DNA of 64,000 nt from Rhabdophis nuchalis. Its lineage: Eukaryota > Chordata > Lepidosauria > Squamata > Natricidae. A program made the position numbers and the translations under genes. Below are positions 53,441-63,602 of the stretch, piece after piece. The notes below the pieces were generated by a model. That model was not told the origin of the DNA, made no database searches, and saw only the letters and a program-made list of their open reading frames with translations. Every line of letters begins with the position of its first letter. Positions within the stretch are counted from its first letter, which is position 1. The stretch is from positions 118,980,610 through 119,044,609 of the forward strand of contig CM077647.1 in assembly GCA_039707465.1 (NCBI GenBank). Direction: 5' to 3'.

Positions 53441-55590
53441 ACAAATGAATACGAATGTGCTGCTCTGTCTAACTTGAAAAATTGAATTGAGAAATGTGAG
53501 GGGGTTTTGTTACATATTTTAACTTCTTTTATGAACAAAGTGTTGTCCTGGTTTCTCCCCCCCTCCTTTTACATCTTCTCTTATGTATATTATATTTTAC
53601 ATCATATTTCTATTTTACATTTCAGTCATCTTATTTTTATTCCATATTATCCCGCTTAGTTTGAAATTTTTCTTATTATATAAACAGTATCCTTTTGCCT
53701 CTCAAAGTTAATCAAATTTAACATACCAGAGAAATGTGAGTTTTGAATTAAGAACAGTTATGCTTCTACTATTGAAAAATCTGTATCCCAAAAATTATTT
53801 AAGGAAATGTTGTTTTAAAATTACTTCAGTTTTAGTATATAGCAGAGATTATTCTAATTAAAATGATCTAAATTTCTCCCAAGCTGCTTTTCTTATCACT
53901 CCAAATTCGGGGGCTAAGTGAATGTTTAATTTTTGTTTTACTGGGAAAAAAACCCAGCCAAGATTAAACATTCAGCTTGTGTTTATATATAGAAGGCATA
54001 TTATTGCCTTTGGTGACATCTTATTGGCAAGGGCAGTAAGGACAGAGAAAACTAAATATTTGTTTATTTATTGTAGAACAATTGTAGAGCTGATCCGTTC
54101 TCCTCCTGAACTCTGACAGGAAGCTGCATTAATGTGAAATTATTTTGTACTTCTTTTTTCTCCCTAGAATTCAGAGACCTTTTGAGAAGTTTTGACATTT
54201 TCACTTTTTAAAAAAATTCTAAAAATCTATCAATTACCTTTCTCCGAAGCAAGTCTCAGTTTACAATATATGAATCAGAAATGGAAAACCTTTGTTTACA
54301 ATAACCCCAAGGCTTAGAAAGGGAAGGCTAGATAAACTGGTACTTCCCTTTCTAAAATGATACTCCCATAATAATCCTCATTAATCATACTGAATGTAAC
54401 CCATAGGATTTGTAATCCAATACATTTGGAGAGCTTCTGATTCTGTTTTGTAGAATTTCAGCATCATTTTTAAAAAGGGTGGGTGTTTGCTATCTTTCCT
54501 CTTTAAATGCACAAGACTGAGGGTAAAAATAGTGAATACTTGAGCCAATACTTTGAAAGCACATGGCTTCTTTTAGAAGTAGCAAAACAGCAAGTTTCCC
54601 TAAAAGAGAATCTTTGATGGATGAGTAGGCTTATAAAAAGGTTGTTTTAAACATATAGCATTGATTTGCCATTCTAGAGCTGCCATACCAGAAAAGTACT
54701 GTACCAAATTTTGCAATTTTTAACAAAGATACCAATATTTTGAATGCAGGATGTAGAAATACTGTGCATTTATGAATGCCAACAGGAAATACTCAGCTTT
54801 TCAAGGATGAATACAAAACTACATTCAGTGAGAAGCTGAAAAAAATTACCAAATAAATATTTTCTTCAACCTTTGTTCATTTGATGAATTGAATTTAATC
54901 AAGTAAAGTTAATAGTCAAATGTTTGGATGGTGCTATAAAAGAAAAGGAGAGAAATTAGTTCACGAGCTTTATTCTGAAGTTTGTCTTGAATAAAAATGC
55001 AGCCTATGTTGGATACAAGAGGCTTATTAATAGTTGCACCCATAATTTCATGTGTATGCATGTTTCTTCTTGCACTGAAAGATAGGTGGCATACTAAGGG
55101 TTTGAAAGATCATATGTTAATAAAATGTGTAACAGTAGTTGTTTGCATGACTTCAGATCCCAATATTGTCTTTCAAATGTAGATTTTATTTATTTCTTTT
55201 TTCCTTGGATAAAATATCAGGTGATAACAGGGTGATAATCAGATATACAATCTCTTTTGGTGTACTTTTAGGATATACTACTTTTGCATTGCTGCAATCT
55301 GCCCTTTGCACTCCAAAGGGGAGGGGGAGTCAACAAAATGTTTTGTAGGATAACTGTTCCTATAAGGAAGGACAAAACTTAGATCCCAAAAGGTACTGGG
55401 TAAAAGTACAGAGATTGAATTCTTTCCCCTGCTCTCAAAGGCAAGTGAAAAAAACCAGAATACTTAAAAACTTTCCATTAAGCTAATCCATGAGTGAGAA
55501 ACCATGTGAAAATCCTCTCGTGTAAGTTTCTTTACATTTGTTAACAAGTAGAATTAAGAATATAAAATTGCAACTTTACTTTGATCAAAT
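53441..55590. other. No gene seen between the two convergent genes
   Basis: AT-rich, no exon. A weak mariner-like word lies near 55640, just to the right of this stretch. Confidence 0.4.
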
Positions 55591-56584
55591 TTTATTTGAT
55601 TTTTCCATACAACCATAGCATCCAGATCTGGTAACAGAAATCACCTGTCACTTGTAAGTTGAAGATCACCTATTTTAAAAAAAGATAAAGGGTGGAGCAA
55701 CAGCATCAAGGTGCTCCTTCTGCATGGGGGAAAATCACAGGACAGAACACACTGAGATAATAAAAGACCACCATCTTCCCTCCTAACTGCTCAGGTGCCA
55801 AAATCCACGTATCAACTGAAATAAAACTAATGCCTATTACCTGTCTGAGAAGCAAGCATACATCTCTTTGCAGAAGTGCTAAGCCTTTCTAAAAAAAGGG
55901 AGGGTGTGTGCTGTGTATAAACATAGTAAGATCTTAAGAAGAAATTGCTATTATATCTCATGAAAAGGAGGGGCAGCTCTTCTTTAAACAAAAGTGACTC
56001 AAGACACCTGCAGTGGTTCATTTGGACAATTAGCATCTCTGTATTTTGCAAACACTATCAGAAAAAAGACGCTTTTGCTCTTCAGAAATCCAGGTGATGC
56101 CATTCAGAGCAATATACTAGGCCATGTGGGAAGAGGATAGGGCGAGGTGGGACAAGGCTGGAAGGGACAATGTGGCAAAATCATCTGCCAATCTTTTTTT
56201 CTTTTTTGGAAAGTGCATTGAAACTCCATTCTCTTTCAAGGTTAAGGAATGACTGAGGCAAAGAAAGTCATTGCGCCCATGAAACCTTCAGAGCAGAAGC
56301 CCAGGATGGCAGCGTTTTGAGATTCCAGGTTGTAGCCCTCATGACTTTGGACAGGGCAGTGAATCATGGATGGAGAGGGAAAAAAAGAAATGTAGACGTA
56401 AAGGAGTTGACTTAATGTAAGTGAAGATGGCCTATAGGGATGACAAATGTAGAATAGAAGGCATCGTTTAGGATCTGAATAGCAATTTGGCAAAAGTGGC
56501 CCTGGTTCATTCATCTTACATCACTCGTCCTGAAACAGCTCACTTTAACTCAAGGCCTCCAGCAAATCCACCCAAAAAGGCACT
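55591..56584 (-). terminator. GRN: Possible 3' UTR of the granulin gene
   Basis: The nearest minus-strand AATAAA downstream of the stop is at 55591-55596 (+ strand TTTATT), about 990 bases away; another is at 55185-55190. No conserved element allows a choice, so the real cleavage site is uncertain. Confidence 0.3.
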
Positions 56585-56731
56585 TCAGAGCAGAACATGG
56601 GCTTCAATAGAATGTGGAGAGAAGGTGTCAGTGTCCCAACGCAGAGGGGACTTTCTGTAGCAATGAAATCCAAACATGGAACAATAGAAGCCAGAAGGAC
56701 AGCAGTGGTGCCCGTCATGACAGCAGGTTCC
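56585..56731 (-). CDS. GRN: Progranulin-family terminal coding exon
   Basis: After an acceptor (complement of 'ctatgaaat', reading ATTTCATAG) a phase-0 frame encodes 48 residues and a TGA at 56585-56587. It begins GTCCHDGHHCCPSGFYC, the second half of the last granulin repeat, and ends with a short tail containing RKSPLRWD. Vertebrate progranulin ends in the same way, with a final CC...HCCP half-repeat followed by a tail with an arginine...tryptophan-aspartate motif. Progranulin is a secreted, lysosome-targeted growth factor precursor cut into cysteine-rich granulins. The exon is intact, with all expected cysteines except those always absent in the terminal half. Confidence 0.9.
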   Translation of the reverse strand, partial: GTCCHDGHHCCPSGFYCSMFGFHCYRKSPLRWDTDTFSPHSIEAHVLL

Positions 56732-56959
56732 CTATGAAATAGAAGAGGAGGTAATGAAGAACAGGAATCCTTAATGAAGAAACAAGAAAATTGCTCAAAA
56801 TTCTTAACGTGGTTCTCAATAAATTTACAAGTTGAGAAAGGATGACCTGGAAAAATATTTAATAATTAAAGACAGAAGCAGCTTTAAATCATGAATCTAC
56901 AATTTATGTGTAATGCAGGGACTTACTGTAGGTTCTTTGGCTTCTGAAGAATTGTTTAT

Positions 56960-57505
56960 TTTTCAGTAGTCTTTGAAGAGCAGGTGACGGTCATGGCCAG
57001 GTGGGCATTTGCGCAAACTGGGTTGTGTGCCAGTTATGCCCTTTCCTGGACCAACAACCCCTACTTACAGTCACTCATGCCTTAATTACTTCCCTTGACT
57101 ATTGCAATGAGCTTTATATGGGGCTGCCTTGAAGAGCATCTGGAAGCTCCATTTGGTGCAAAATACAGTGGTCCACCATGATTTGTGCAGACCCTGGTGT
57201 GCACATGTATTACCTCTCCTGCGGGAGCTGCATTGGCTGCCAATTTGATTCCAGATGCGATTCAAGGTGTTTGTTGTCACCTTTAAAACCCTTCATGGCT
57301 TGGGACCAGGTTATCTGACGGGACGTCTCTTGCTGGTCATATCTACCTGACTCATTAGGGAGGGGGAGTGATTTTATTACATTAATTTATCTGATTCTTT
57401 TATTAATTTCATTGTTTTTTAATGTGGTCTTAAATTATGTAAGCTGCCTTGAATCGCCATGGGCAAATAGGCAGCAATATAAATTTAATAAATAATAATA
57501 ACAAA
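56960..57505 (+). mobile_element. Old CR1/L2-like LINE in a granulin intron
   Basis: On the + strand, blocks for ...DYCNELYMGLP, LRELHWLPI..R and the thumb region can be followed with several breaks ('ttgactattgcaatgagctt', 'cctgcgggagctgcattggc'), then a degraded 3' UTR with an AATAAT tail. It is antisense to the host gene. Dead. Confidence 0.65.
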
Positions 57506-57515
57506 TGGCACTAAC

Positions 57516-57758
57516 CTTTTCATATGGGCAGCAGGCCCAGGTACTGCTCTTGGCCTTGCAGCAGGTCTGGCCTGTGTGACAGTAGTGCTGTTCACCGCAG
57601 AAGACATCCTGACTGGAGACAGCAGTTTGTGATGAAGTCAGCAGGTCCCCTGCAGCATCAACAAGGCCTGGCCGGTTCCGTTTCTCACAAGACTGGGCTG
57701 CCACATTGCAGGTGTAGCCAGAGGGGCAGCAATGTTGGTGATCCTCACAGCAAACGGC
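57516..57758 (-). CDS. GRN: Progranulin-family internal exon (granulin module)
   Basis: The exon has acceptor TTTCTACAG and donor AAAAG|GTTAGT, is 243 bp and phase 0 on both sides. It starts AVCCEDHQHCCPSGYTC (second half of one granulin) and, after a linker of about 35 residues, continues C..QHYCHTGQTCCKAKSSTWACCPYEK (first half of the next). This half-plus-half arrangement is typical of GRN genes. It joins directly, in phase, to the terminal exon. No damage seen. Confidence 0.9.
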
Positions 57759-58699
57759 CTGTAGAAAGCAAGAGAGGAGATACTGCTTGGTTTGAGATAA
57801 AAATACACCTTATGGTGGAACATTTTAAGGGAACTAAATAAAACTAATTTTATCATGGCTCTGCTTTGCTTCAAAGAAACCTTCGTCCAAATGACAGAAA
57901 CACCCCTTTATTCCTTCCTCCCCCCCTATTTCCTTGTTAAATTTAAAATGTATGAATTAAGATATGAATTAGATAGAAAAAAACAGAACAGCTGCAAGCT
58001 CTGAAGGGCTCATAGATGACACGTCTCTCAAGGAGATGCTCTATGAATCTCCAGATATCGTGCTTGTTCTGCTAATAAGGAAATCCTTAGCTTGGCCTCC
58101 AGGCTTAATTCACAACAGTAACAGGAAAGTGAAAGGCCACTTTTAGGACTCTAGGGGATTAAATTAAGTATGGAAATAAAATTAAATTAAGTAAATTAAG
58201 TATGGAAATAAGTATGGATGCTCTTGCCGGGCAGCCCAATGCAAATACCGGAATTTCCTTTCATTAATTTTCAAGCCTGTAAAGATCCAGCAAAGGATTG
58301 AAACGTCAACATCTGGTACCTCCCTGTGCCTATAAATAGAAACTAAGATGAACACAGCCTTTTCCAGCAGTGTTTTTGAGATTTTTTAAAAAAAAGCCAA
58401 GTTAGGGACTATGACCTCATAACTAAAACCTCCCCCCCCCTTTAAAATTATGGCTACTATTTTGGCTTTTTTAGAAACCACCTCCCCCAATGTCCCTCTT
58501 CATGGACCCACCCTAGGCAGTAGATGGGACTGCACTCTGAAGAAACCCAATTCCAATTGTGTAAACAACCGTTTCTTCTCTTTCTTGTCAAGGCTCCGCT
58601 TCTACCTTTGTTCTTGCTGCTGTGGTAATGTTAAGATGCTGGCCCAGAATTTAGGAAACTTATGGTTTCTAAGCCTCCCTCAGGCACGAATGCTGATTG

Positions 58700-58810
58700 G
58701 ATGACAAGGCTATCGCTCTCAGCCTAACTCACCTCACAGGTTGTGGAGAAAATAAAAGGCAGGAGAATTCAGTATGTTCAATGCCTTATCATGTATTTTT
58801 AAAAGTGGGA
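58700..58810. repeat. Old SINE-like remnant
   Basis: 'ctctcagcctaactcacctc acaggttgtggagaaaataa aa' matches the CORE-type SINE body I know from squamates ('cctcacagggttgttgtg'). Short and diverged; the tRNA part is absent. Confidence 0.45.
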
Positions 58811-58944
58811 TAACAACATACAGTTTGCCCTGATTAACGGGTGCTATGATCAGGTAGGTTTTTGTGGGAGCAGGCATGGTATCATTTCCATGCATAAAAT
58901 GGCACCTGAACAGGAAAGACGTGGGAAATTATGTTTGCACTCAT

Positions 58945-59150
58945 ATTGGGCAGCTGGCAACAGCTCCAAGCACCAGAAAGGCTCTGGCAGCAGGTCTGCC
59001 CTTTCTTTTGCAGACAGTGCCATCCTTTTGCAATATCTTGCCAAGCAGTTTGGGAGCCCAAGGCAGAGTGTTTTACTTCTTCACAGCTGCCTGTTGGCTG
59101 GATCGAAATTAGAGCCATTGGGGCAGCAAGTGGTCTGAGCTGTAGACCAC
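58945..59150 (-). pseudogene. GRN: Decayed granulin exon
   Basis: It lies between two granulin exons on the same strand and still has an acceptor (TTTCCTGCAG at 59151 and above). Its first part reads ...CCPNGSNFD in one frame, after loss of about five bases that removed the His-Cys-Cys region. The second part reads GWHCLQKKGQTCCQSLSGAW and then SCCQLPN in another frame. The paired first cysteine of the repeat and the usual CCP proline are lost. Total length is 206 bp, not a multiple of three. At the expected donor, AAT is followed by ATGAGT where GTGAGT is expected, so the +1 G is changed to A. I call it a dead module that is probably skipped. Confidence 0.8.
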
Positions 59151-60194
59151 CTGCAGGAAAGACAGAAGGTTGAGAAAAAAAGCCAAGCTAAACAGAATCC
59201 AAAGGTGCCATGAAAAGAACTTGCATGAGATTGCTCAGTAATACTGCATTTTTTTAAAAAAAGGTTTCTTTAAAGAAACAGCCAGAAAGGTGTTAGTCCT
59301 AATCTGGTGAGTTAGACTTGGTTTCAGATGCCACTATCAACAAAGATTCAAATTATTTAATGTAGTCTTTACAAAACATTTTCCTGCATTCTTTAAACTG
59401 CTATAACAGATTAGCTAAATATCTGCAAGGGAAAAAGGGGCAGGTATCATGCCCCAATATATTAACTTTATATACTGTTGTTGCTCTCTAGGCCCATCTA
59501 TTGGCCAGAGGGACAAATACCAATTATATTGTTTGAAGCTGACCCAACCCCTTTATCCATCAGCCCGTATGCAAAAGAAATGCACGCTGGGAAGCCAGAC
59601 TCCATTTTCCTTTAGCATTTGGAAGAGCCAGAAGCACAAAGAAGAAATCAGCTGTGGCACATGGTCATCCAAGGACAAACCCACATCCCACACACAGAGC
59701 ATCGCTGGTGAGATTTAGATTACTTGTATTTATTAAGTGTTATGTTCAGCAATAACTCAATCTTATATTTGGTTCTGTATGTATTCTGTATGTATCTATT
59801 CTGTATACATTATGTATGTATGTATATGTATTCCTATTTTCCCCAGTTTCACCATATCCTGTTCTTTCAATAAAGCATTCAGTTCTATGCACATGGTCTG
59901 TTTTATTGGAGGATTGGGGGGTGTTAACTGTATGTTGAGCTGCATACAGACTAACATGTAGGGAGGACAGAACAACGGCATATTTGTGAAAAGAACATTA
60001 TCAATACCTGCATTAGCAGATACTTTACTTTGTTTTCAGCTTGTCCTTAGAAGCTGAGATATAGTAGTAGATTTATAATAGCTACCCCGATTCTTATCCA
60101 GCTGGCTCTTCCAGCTTTCCCCAAATTATTGGATTTTGTATGTGATGGCCAAGAAATCCCACCATTCCCTGCTAGCACTCTATTCATAAATTTT
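59151..60194. other. Intronic, no further granulin module seen
   Basis: I searched the minus strand for CC..D..HCCP and GQTCC-type patterns and found none. There is a TATG/TGTA-rich stretch at 59770-59835. Confidence 0.45.
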
Positions 60195-60372
60195 AATTTT
60201 TTAGGGTTTTAAAGGGTTTTAGCACGGGTTTTAGGTTAATTTAATATGCCTTTAAGAGTTTGTATTGTTTTGTAATGGTTTTTAATAATGCCTGTGCGCC
60301 GCCCTGGGTCCTAACAAGGAGAAGGGCGGGGTATAAATTCGAAAAATAAAATAAATAAAAATAAATAAATAG
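60195..60372 (+). mobile_element. CR1/L2-like LINE 3' UTR
   Basis: 'gggttttagcacggg', 'gtgcgccgccctgggtcc', 'gagaagggcggggtataaat' and an AAATA tail. Only the 3' end is present, antisense to the granulin gene. Confidence 0.82.
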
Positions 60373-60714
60373 CACAACACAACTCTTCTCAGACAAAGAT
60401 GGGTACCTTTTATTGCTTGGCCACAGTTTTTGCACCCTAAAAAAGCTTGGGAAACTCCTTCACTTTTGCATTGCCCAGATGAGCTGTGGAAAACAGGCTG
60501 ATTATTGGTGGAGGGCAGTTGCTGCTAGGGAGAACCTACAAATGTGTTTGACCACCCAGCGCTGGAAAGATTGACCTCTGCCAGCATATATAGTAGTAGC
60601 ATCAATCTTTCATATTTATACTTTTTAATTGATCATCACAAGACTCTGGTCTTGCATTAATCATGCCTTTTCACATCAAGGCTTCTTTGCCACGCTTTCT
60701 GAAGCCTACTTAAA

Positions 60715-60942
60715 TTTTGGAAAAGGACAACAACCCCAGTTGCCAGAGGCCATTTTGCAGCAGGTCTTCTTATCTTTGCAGCTGCTGAAGTTATCACATT
60801 TCACCACTGTCTCCTGCCTTGCCAGAATGGGAGTCACCAAGATCCCCTGGGAAGGGCCCCCACTCTTGATGCAGAAACTCTGTTCTACGTCACAGATATA
60901 ACCATGAGGACAACAGTGTGCTTGGTCTGTGCAACAAACTGC
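60715..60942 (-). CDS. GRN: Granulin module with open frame but lost splice donor
   Basis: After the acceptor TTTCCCATAG, a phase-0 frame of 76 codons encodes AVCCTDQAHCCPHGYICD, a linker, then CDNFSSCKDKKTCCKMASG and NWGCCPFPK. All cysteines are in place. At the expected donor (60714/60713), CCAAAA is followed by TTTAAG. A working site would be GTTAAG, so the +1 G seems changed to T. If unspliced, the frame reads only two more codons and stops at TAG (60706-60708); an ATTAAA lies about 77 bases further (60629-60624). The exon is therefore either skipped in frame (228 bp) or ends a truncated isoform. A weak GT at 60710-60709 would shift the phase. Confidence 0.75.
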
Positions 60943-61029
60943 CTATGGGAAAGAAATAGCTATGGTGATCCAAAAAGCCAAACACCATTGTTGAAATTGT
61001 TCTATGAAAGAAAAATACTACAAGTAGAT

Positions 61030-61320
61030 CTCACTTAACAACTGTTTATGACAGCACTGAAAAGTAACTTTACGGCTACTCCTCACATTCACCGCTGTTG
61101 CATCCCACAGTTGCGTGATTGCTACTTGTGCATTGCACATCAGGCTTCTGACAGAGACGATGGAGAAGGTGGCAGTAAAATTGCACATCACAAGCATGCA
61201 TTGTCTTGCATAATGATCCGTGGTGACTTGCTTAATAAACAGGTGATAAGTAACATTGTACGCCTTTCAAGGTCAGGTGATGCTTCACTTAGCAACTGCA
61301 TTCCTTAGCGACAGAGTTGC
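61030..61320. repeat. Probable mariner-type miniature element, diverged
   Basis: 'gatctcacttaacaactg' at the left and 'cttcacttagcaactgcatt' with 'cttagcgacagagttgcc' at the right resemble the 'cacttaacaact' motifs of the family at 4924-5311. The ends are unclear. Confidence 0.4.
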
Positions 61321-61807
61321 CAGTTCTAACTATGGCTGTTAAATGTGCCAGCCTTCCTACACATACAACGTATATCACTTCACTGTTCTCATGGAAAAAG
61401 TTCTTTCTTCTCCCATATCTGGAACGTGATTTCCATCACCCCTACTGACAGTGAGATTGCATGGGAGACTGGAGAGAAATCTGGGCTTTTAAGATCAACT
61501 ATCAAAATCCCATCAGCAAGCTCCGATGTCTTTAGGAGTGGGGGATGGAAGTTATCTTGCAAAACACATGGAGGGTATCAGGTTGGGGAAGATTGAATTC
61601 ATTGACTAATTCACCAGTAAAAGACTTTCACTTCAGCCACCCATGGTAGATCTTCCAGTAGAATGGCCAGTTGTCAGTCTGTCCAGATGCCCCAAAGGTA
61701 ATGTATGCAAATTTATTCTTCCTACAAGACTCCATGGGTGATTGATTAAATCAACCATTTATCCAGGAAGGAAAATTGCCTACCCTACCTTGAACTCCTC
61801 AATTTAC

Positions 61808-62038
61808 CTGAAAGAGGGGGCAGCATGCCCAGGCTCCTAAATGCATGCAGCATGTTTGTCCATCTGCACAGCTAAACTGGTCATCACACTTCACATCCCT
61901 GCTTGAAGGGAAGTTGCCAACAATCGCTGTTGTCTTCTCCACCCAAGGCATACGCTCTCCATCTTTTAGGCAACCGCCTGATGAATCACAGGTGTAACCA
62001 CTGGGGCAGCAGTGAATCTTATCCTGGCAGCAAATGGC
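61808..62038 (-). CDS. GRN: Progranulin-family internal exon (granulin module)
   Basis: The exon has acceptor TCTCCTGCCAG and donor TTTCAG|GTAAAT, is 231 bp (77 codons) and phase 0. It reads AICCQDKIHCCPSGYTCD, a linker of about 30 residues, then CDDQFSCADGQTCC..LGAWACCPLFQ. All granulin cysteines are present. Downstream it would normally join the module at 60715-60942. If that and the relic at 58945 are skipped, it joins 57516-57758 in phase and forms one chimeric granulin. Confidence 0.9.
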
Positions 62039-63063
62039 CTGGCAGGAGAGAGGAAGGTCACATCAAGGGCTGAAAGTCATCAGTGGCCTACTGGACCAGA
62101 AGGAATTCCTACCCTGAAGTTAAACAGACAAACCAAAGTCCCTCAACTTCATCTGAAAACCACTTCTGATTGGAGAACTGATGATACCCTATTTCTTGCT
62201 CTCCAACTACAAGAAGCGGAAGGATATGGAAAAGCGCAAGTTAAGACAGACCTTTTTCTCCCTAGAGCCTTTCCTATGAAGCAAAGAATGAAGAACCTGC
62301 AGCCCATGTGAAACTGCTGACTTGACATCCCAAAAGCTGCCACACCAAATTGCCAGTGTTAGGATTTTTTTTTAAAGGACTAAAATTGGTTAATTTGCTT
62401 TTGTATTAGTTCCCCTTCTGCATCCAGATTTCAAACCACATCAATGAAAGGATTTAAATATGCCCCACTGGCAATTTTACTGCACAACCTCAGAAACCTT
62501 TGGTTTCCCAAAATGCTAGGTTTTTTAAAATGTTGCTCTTGGCTATGAGAAAAACTGCCTGACTTTTTAAAAGACCTAGGCCTCTCGGGTGCGCAGTTGC
62601 GAAACCATAACTGGGCAATATTGGAGTCAACAACCCCGCTGCAGTTCTGCAGGAACAAACAATACAGAAAGTGTGAGTAAACAAAAATAAACCCCCTTCT
62701 ATTTTCCAAGATCCTCCCCCTCAAACTTTTAACAAAGGAACATCCTGGAAAGCCTAGTAACCGAGATGCATATAATTTAAGAAGGAATTACAATTTTTGT
62801 GCACACCTCAAAGGGTCCCAACTATGAGCAATCTAAGTGAGAAATGAGAGGACTGAACTGGCAGAACCTGGGAAACCAGCACTTAACCAAGATTAGTTCC
62901 CTTTTGTTCCTCACTCGTAGACCAGATTCAATTCCACCCTTTCCTTTCTTGCATCTATTTTCATGACTATGCAAATACTAGGAAGCTCCTGACAGGAAGC
63001 AAAGCAATTTCACATTTCCTGTGTTCCCCACAATAGCATTAAATATGCTAGGTCTCTTCTCAC

Positions 63064-63330
63064 CTGTGGAATTGGGCAGCATCCCCAAGCTCCTGATGCA
63101 AGGAGACAACAAGTCTGGCCATCTGGGCAAGCTGTGTAGGGATCACACTGGACTATTCGACCTATGGAAGATGCTATGGAGTTTGAATCTATTTCTGAGA
63201 CTGTTGTGGAGCTTGCGTCCATTTTTTGTACCAAAGGAATCCTTTGGCCATCTTTCTCGCAGGTGCCTTCTGACACGCGGCACTCGTAACCCTTTGGACA
63301 ACAATGGATATGATCTGCACAGCATATGGC
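63064..63330 (-). CDS. GRN: Progranulin-family internal exon (granulin module), duplicated
   Basis: The exon has acceptor ACTTTCCCAG and donor CCACAG|GTGAGA, is 267 bp (89 codons) and phase 0. It reads AICCADHIHCCPKGYEC, a long serine- and isoleucine-containing linker of about 45 residues, then [19 protein letters not shown] and AWGCCPIPQ. All granulin cysteines are intact. Its 3' part is repeated without change at 63896-64000, so the transcript should contain at least two nearly identical neighbouring granulins here. Confidence 0.92.
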
Positions 63331-63400
63331 CTGGGAAAGTCACAAAACACAGTTAGACCATCTTGGAATTCTTTGCCCCTAGGAGGTAGGAGGCTGTGTG

Positions 63401-63421
63401 GTTTTTTTTTTTTTTTTTTTT
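63401..63421. repeat. Poly-T run
   Basis: About 21 T in a row in the granulin intron (A-run on the coding strand, about 70 bases upstream of the exon 63064-63330). No retrocopy is attached that I can see. Confidence 0.9.
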
Positions 63422-63602
63422 TACTGAATACCCATCTGGCCAGTTGTGCCAATTCCAACAAAAACATGCTTTTTGAAATCTCTGCTGAAGGATACTTTCA
63501 AATAGCAAATACCAGGATAGAAACTGATATTGCTGATCTGCAGAGTATATGCTCAGTTCCTCTAAGACCAAAGATCTCTTCCTACCACCACCCCAAGTGT
63601 GC

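Larger units (their letters stand above)
62774..63602 (-). repeat. GRN: Tandem duplication carrying a granulin exon, unit 1
   Basis: From 62774 onward the sequence repeats from 63603 at an offset of 829 bp, and 832 bp after a 3-bp indel. Over the roughly 395 comparable bases I count about six substitutions and one 3-bp indel, nearly all in intron. The unit includes one granulin module (63064-63330) and a T-run at 63401-63421. Confidence 0.9.

Noticed and set aside
60706..60714. The TAG shortly after the 60715 exon as the normal end of the gene
   Set aside because: Intact downstream modules and a progranulin-type terminal exon at 56585 argue for a lost splice donor instead, though a short isoform remains possible.
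62012..62343. Open frames over the granulin exon and intron edges on both strands
   Set aside because: They cross the splice acceptor of exon 61808-62038 and have no independent support.
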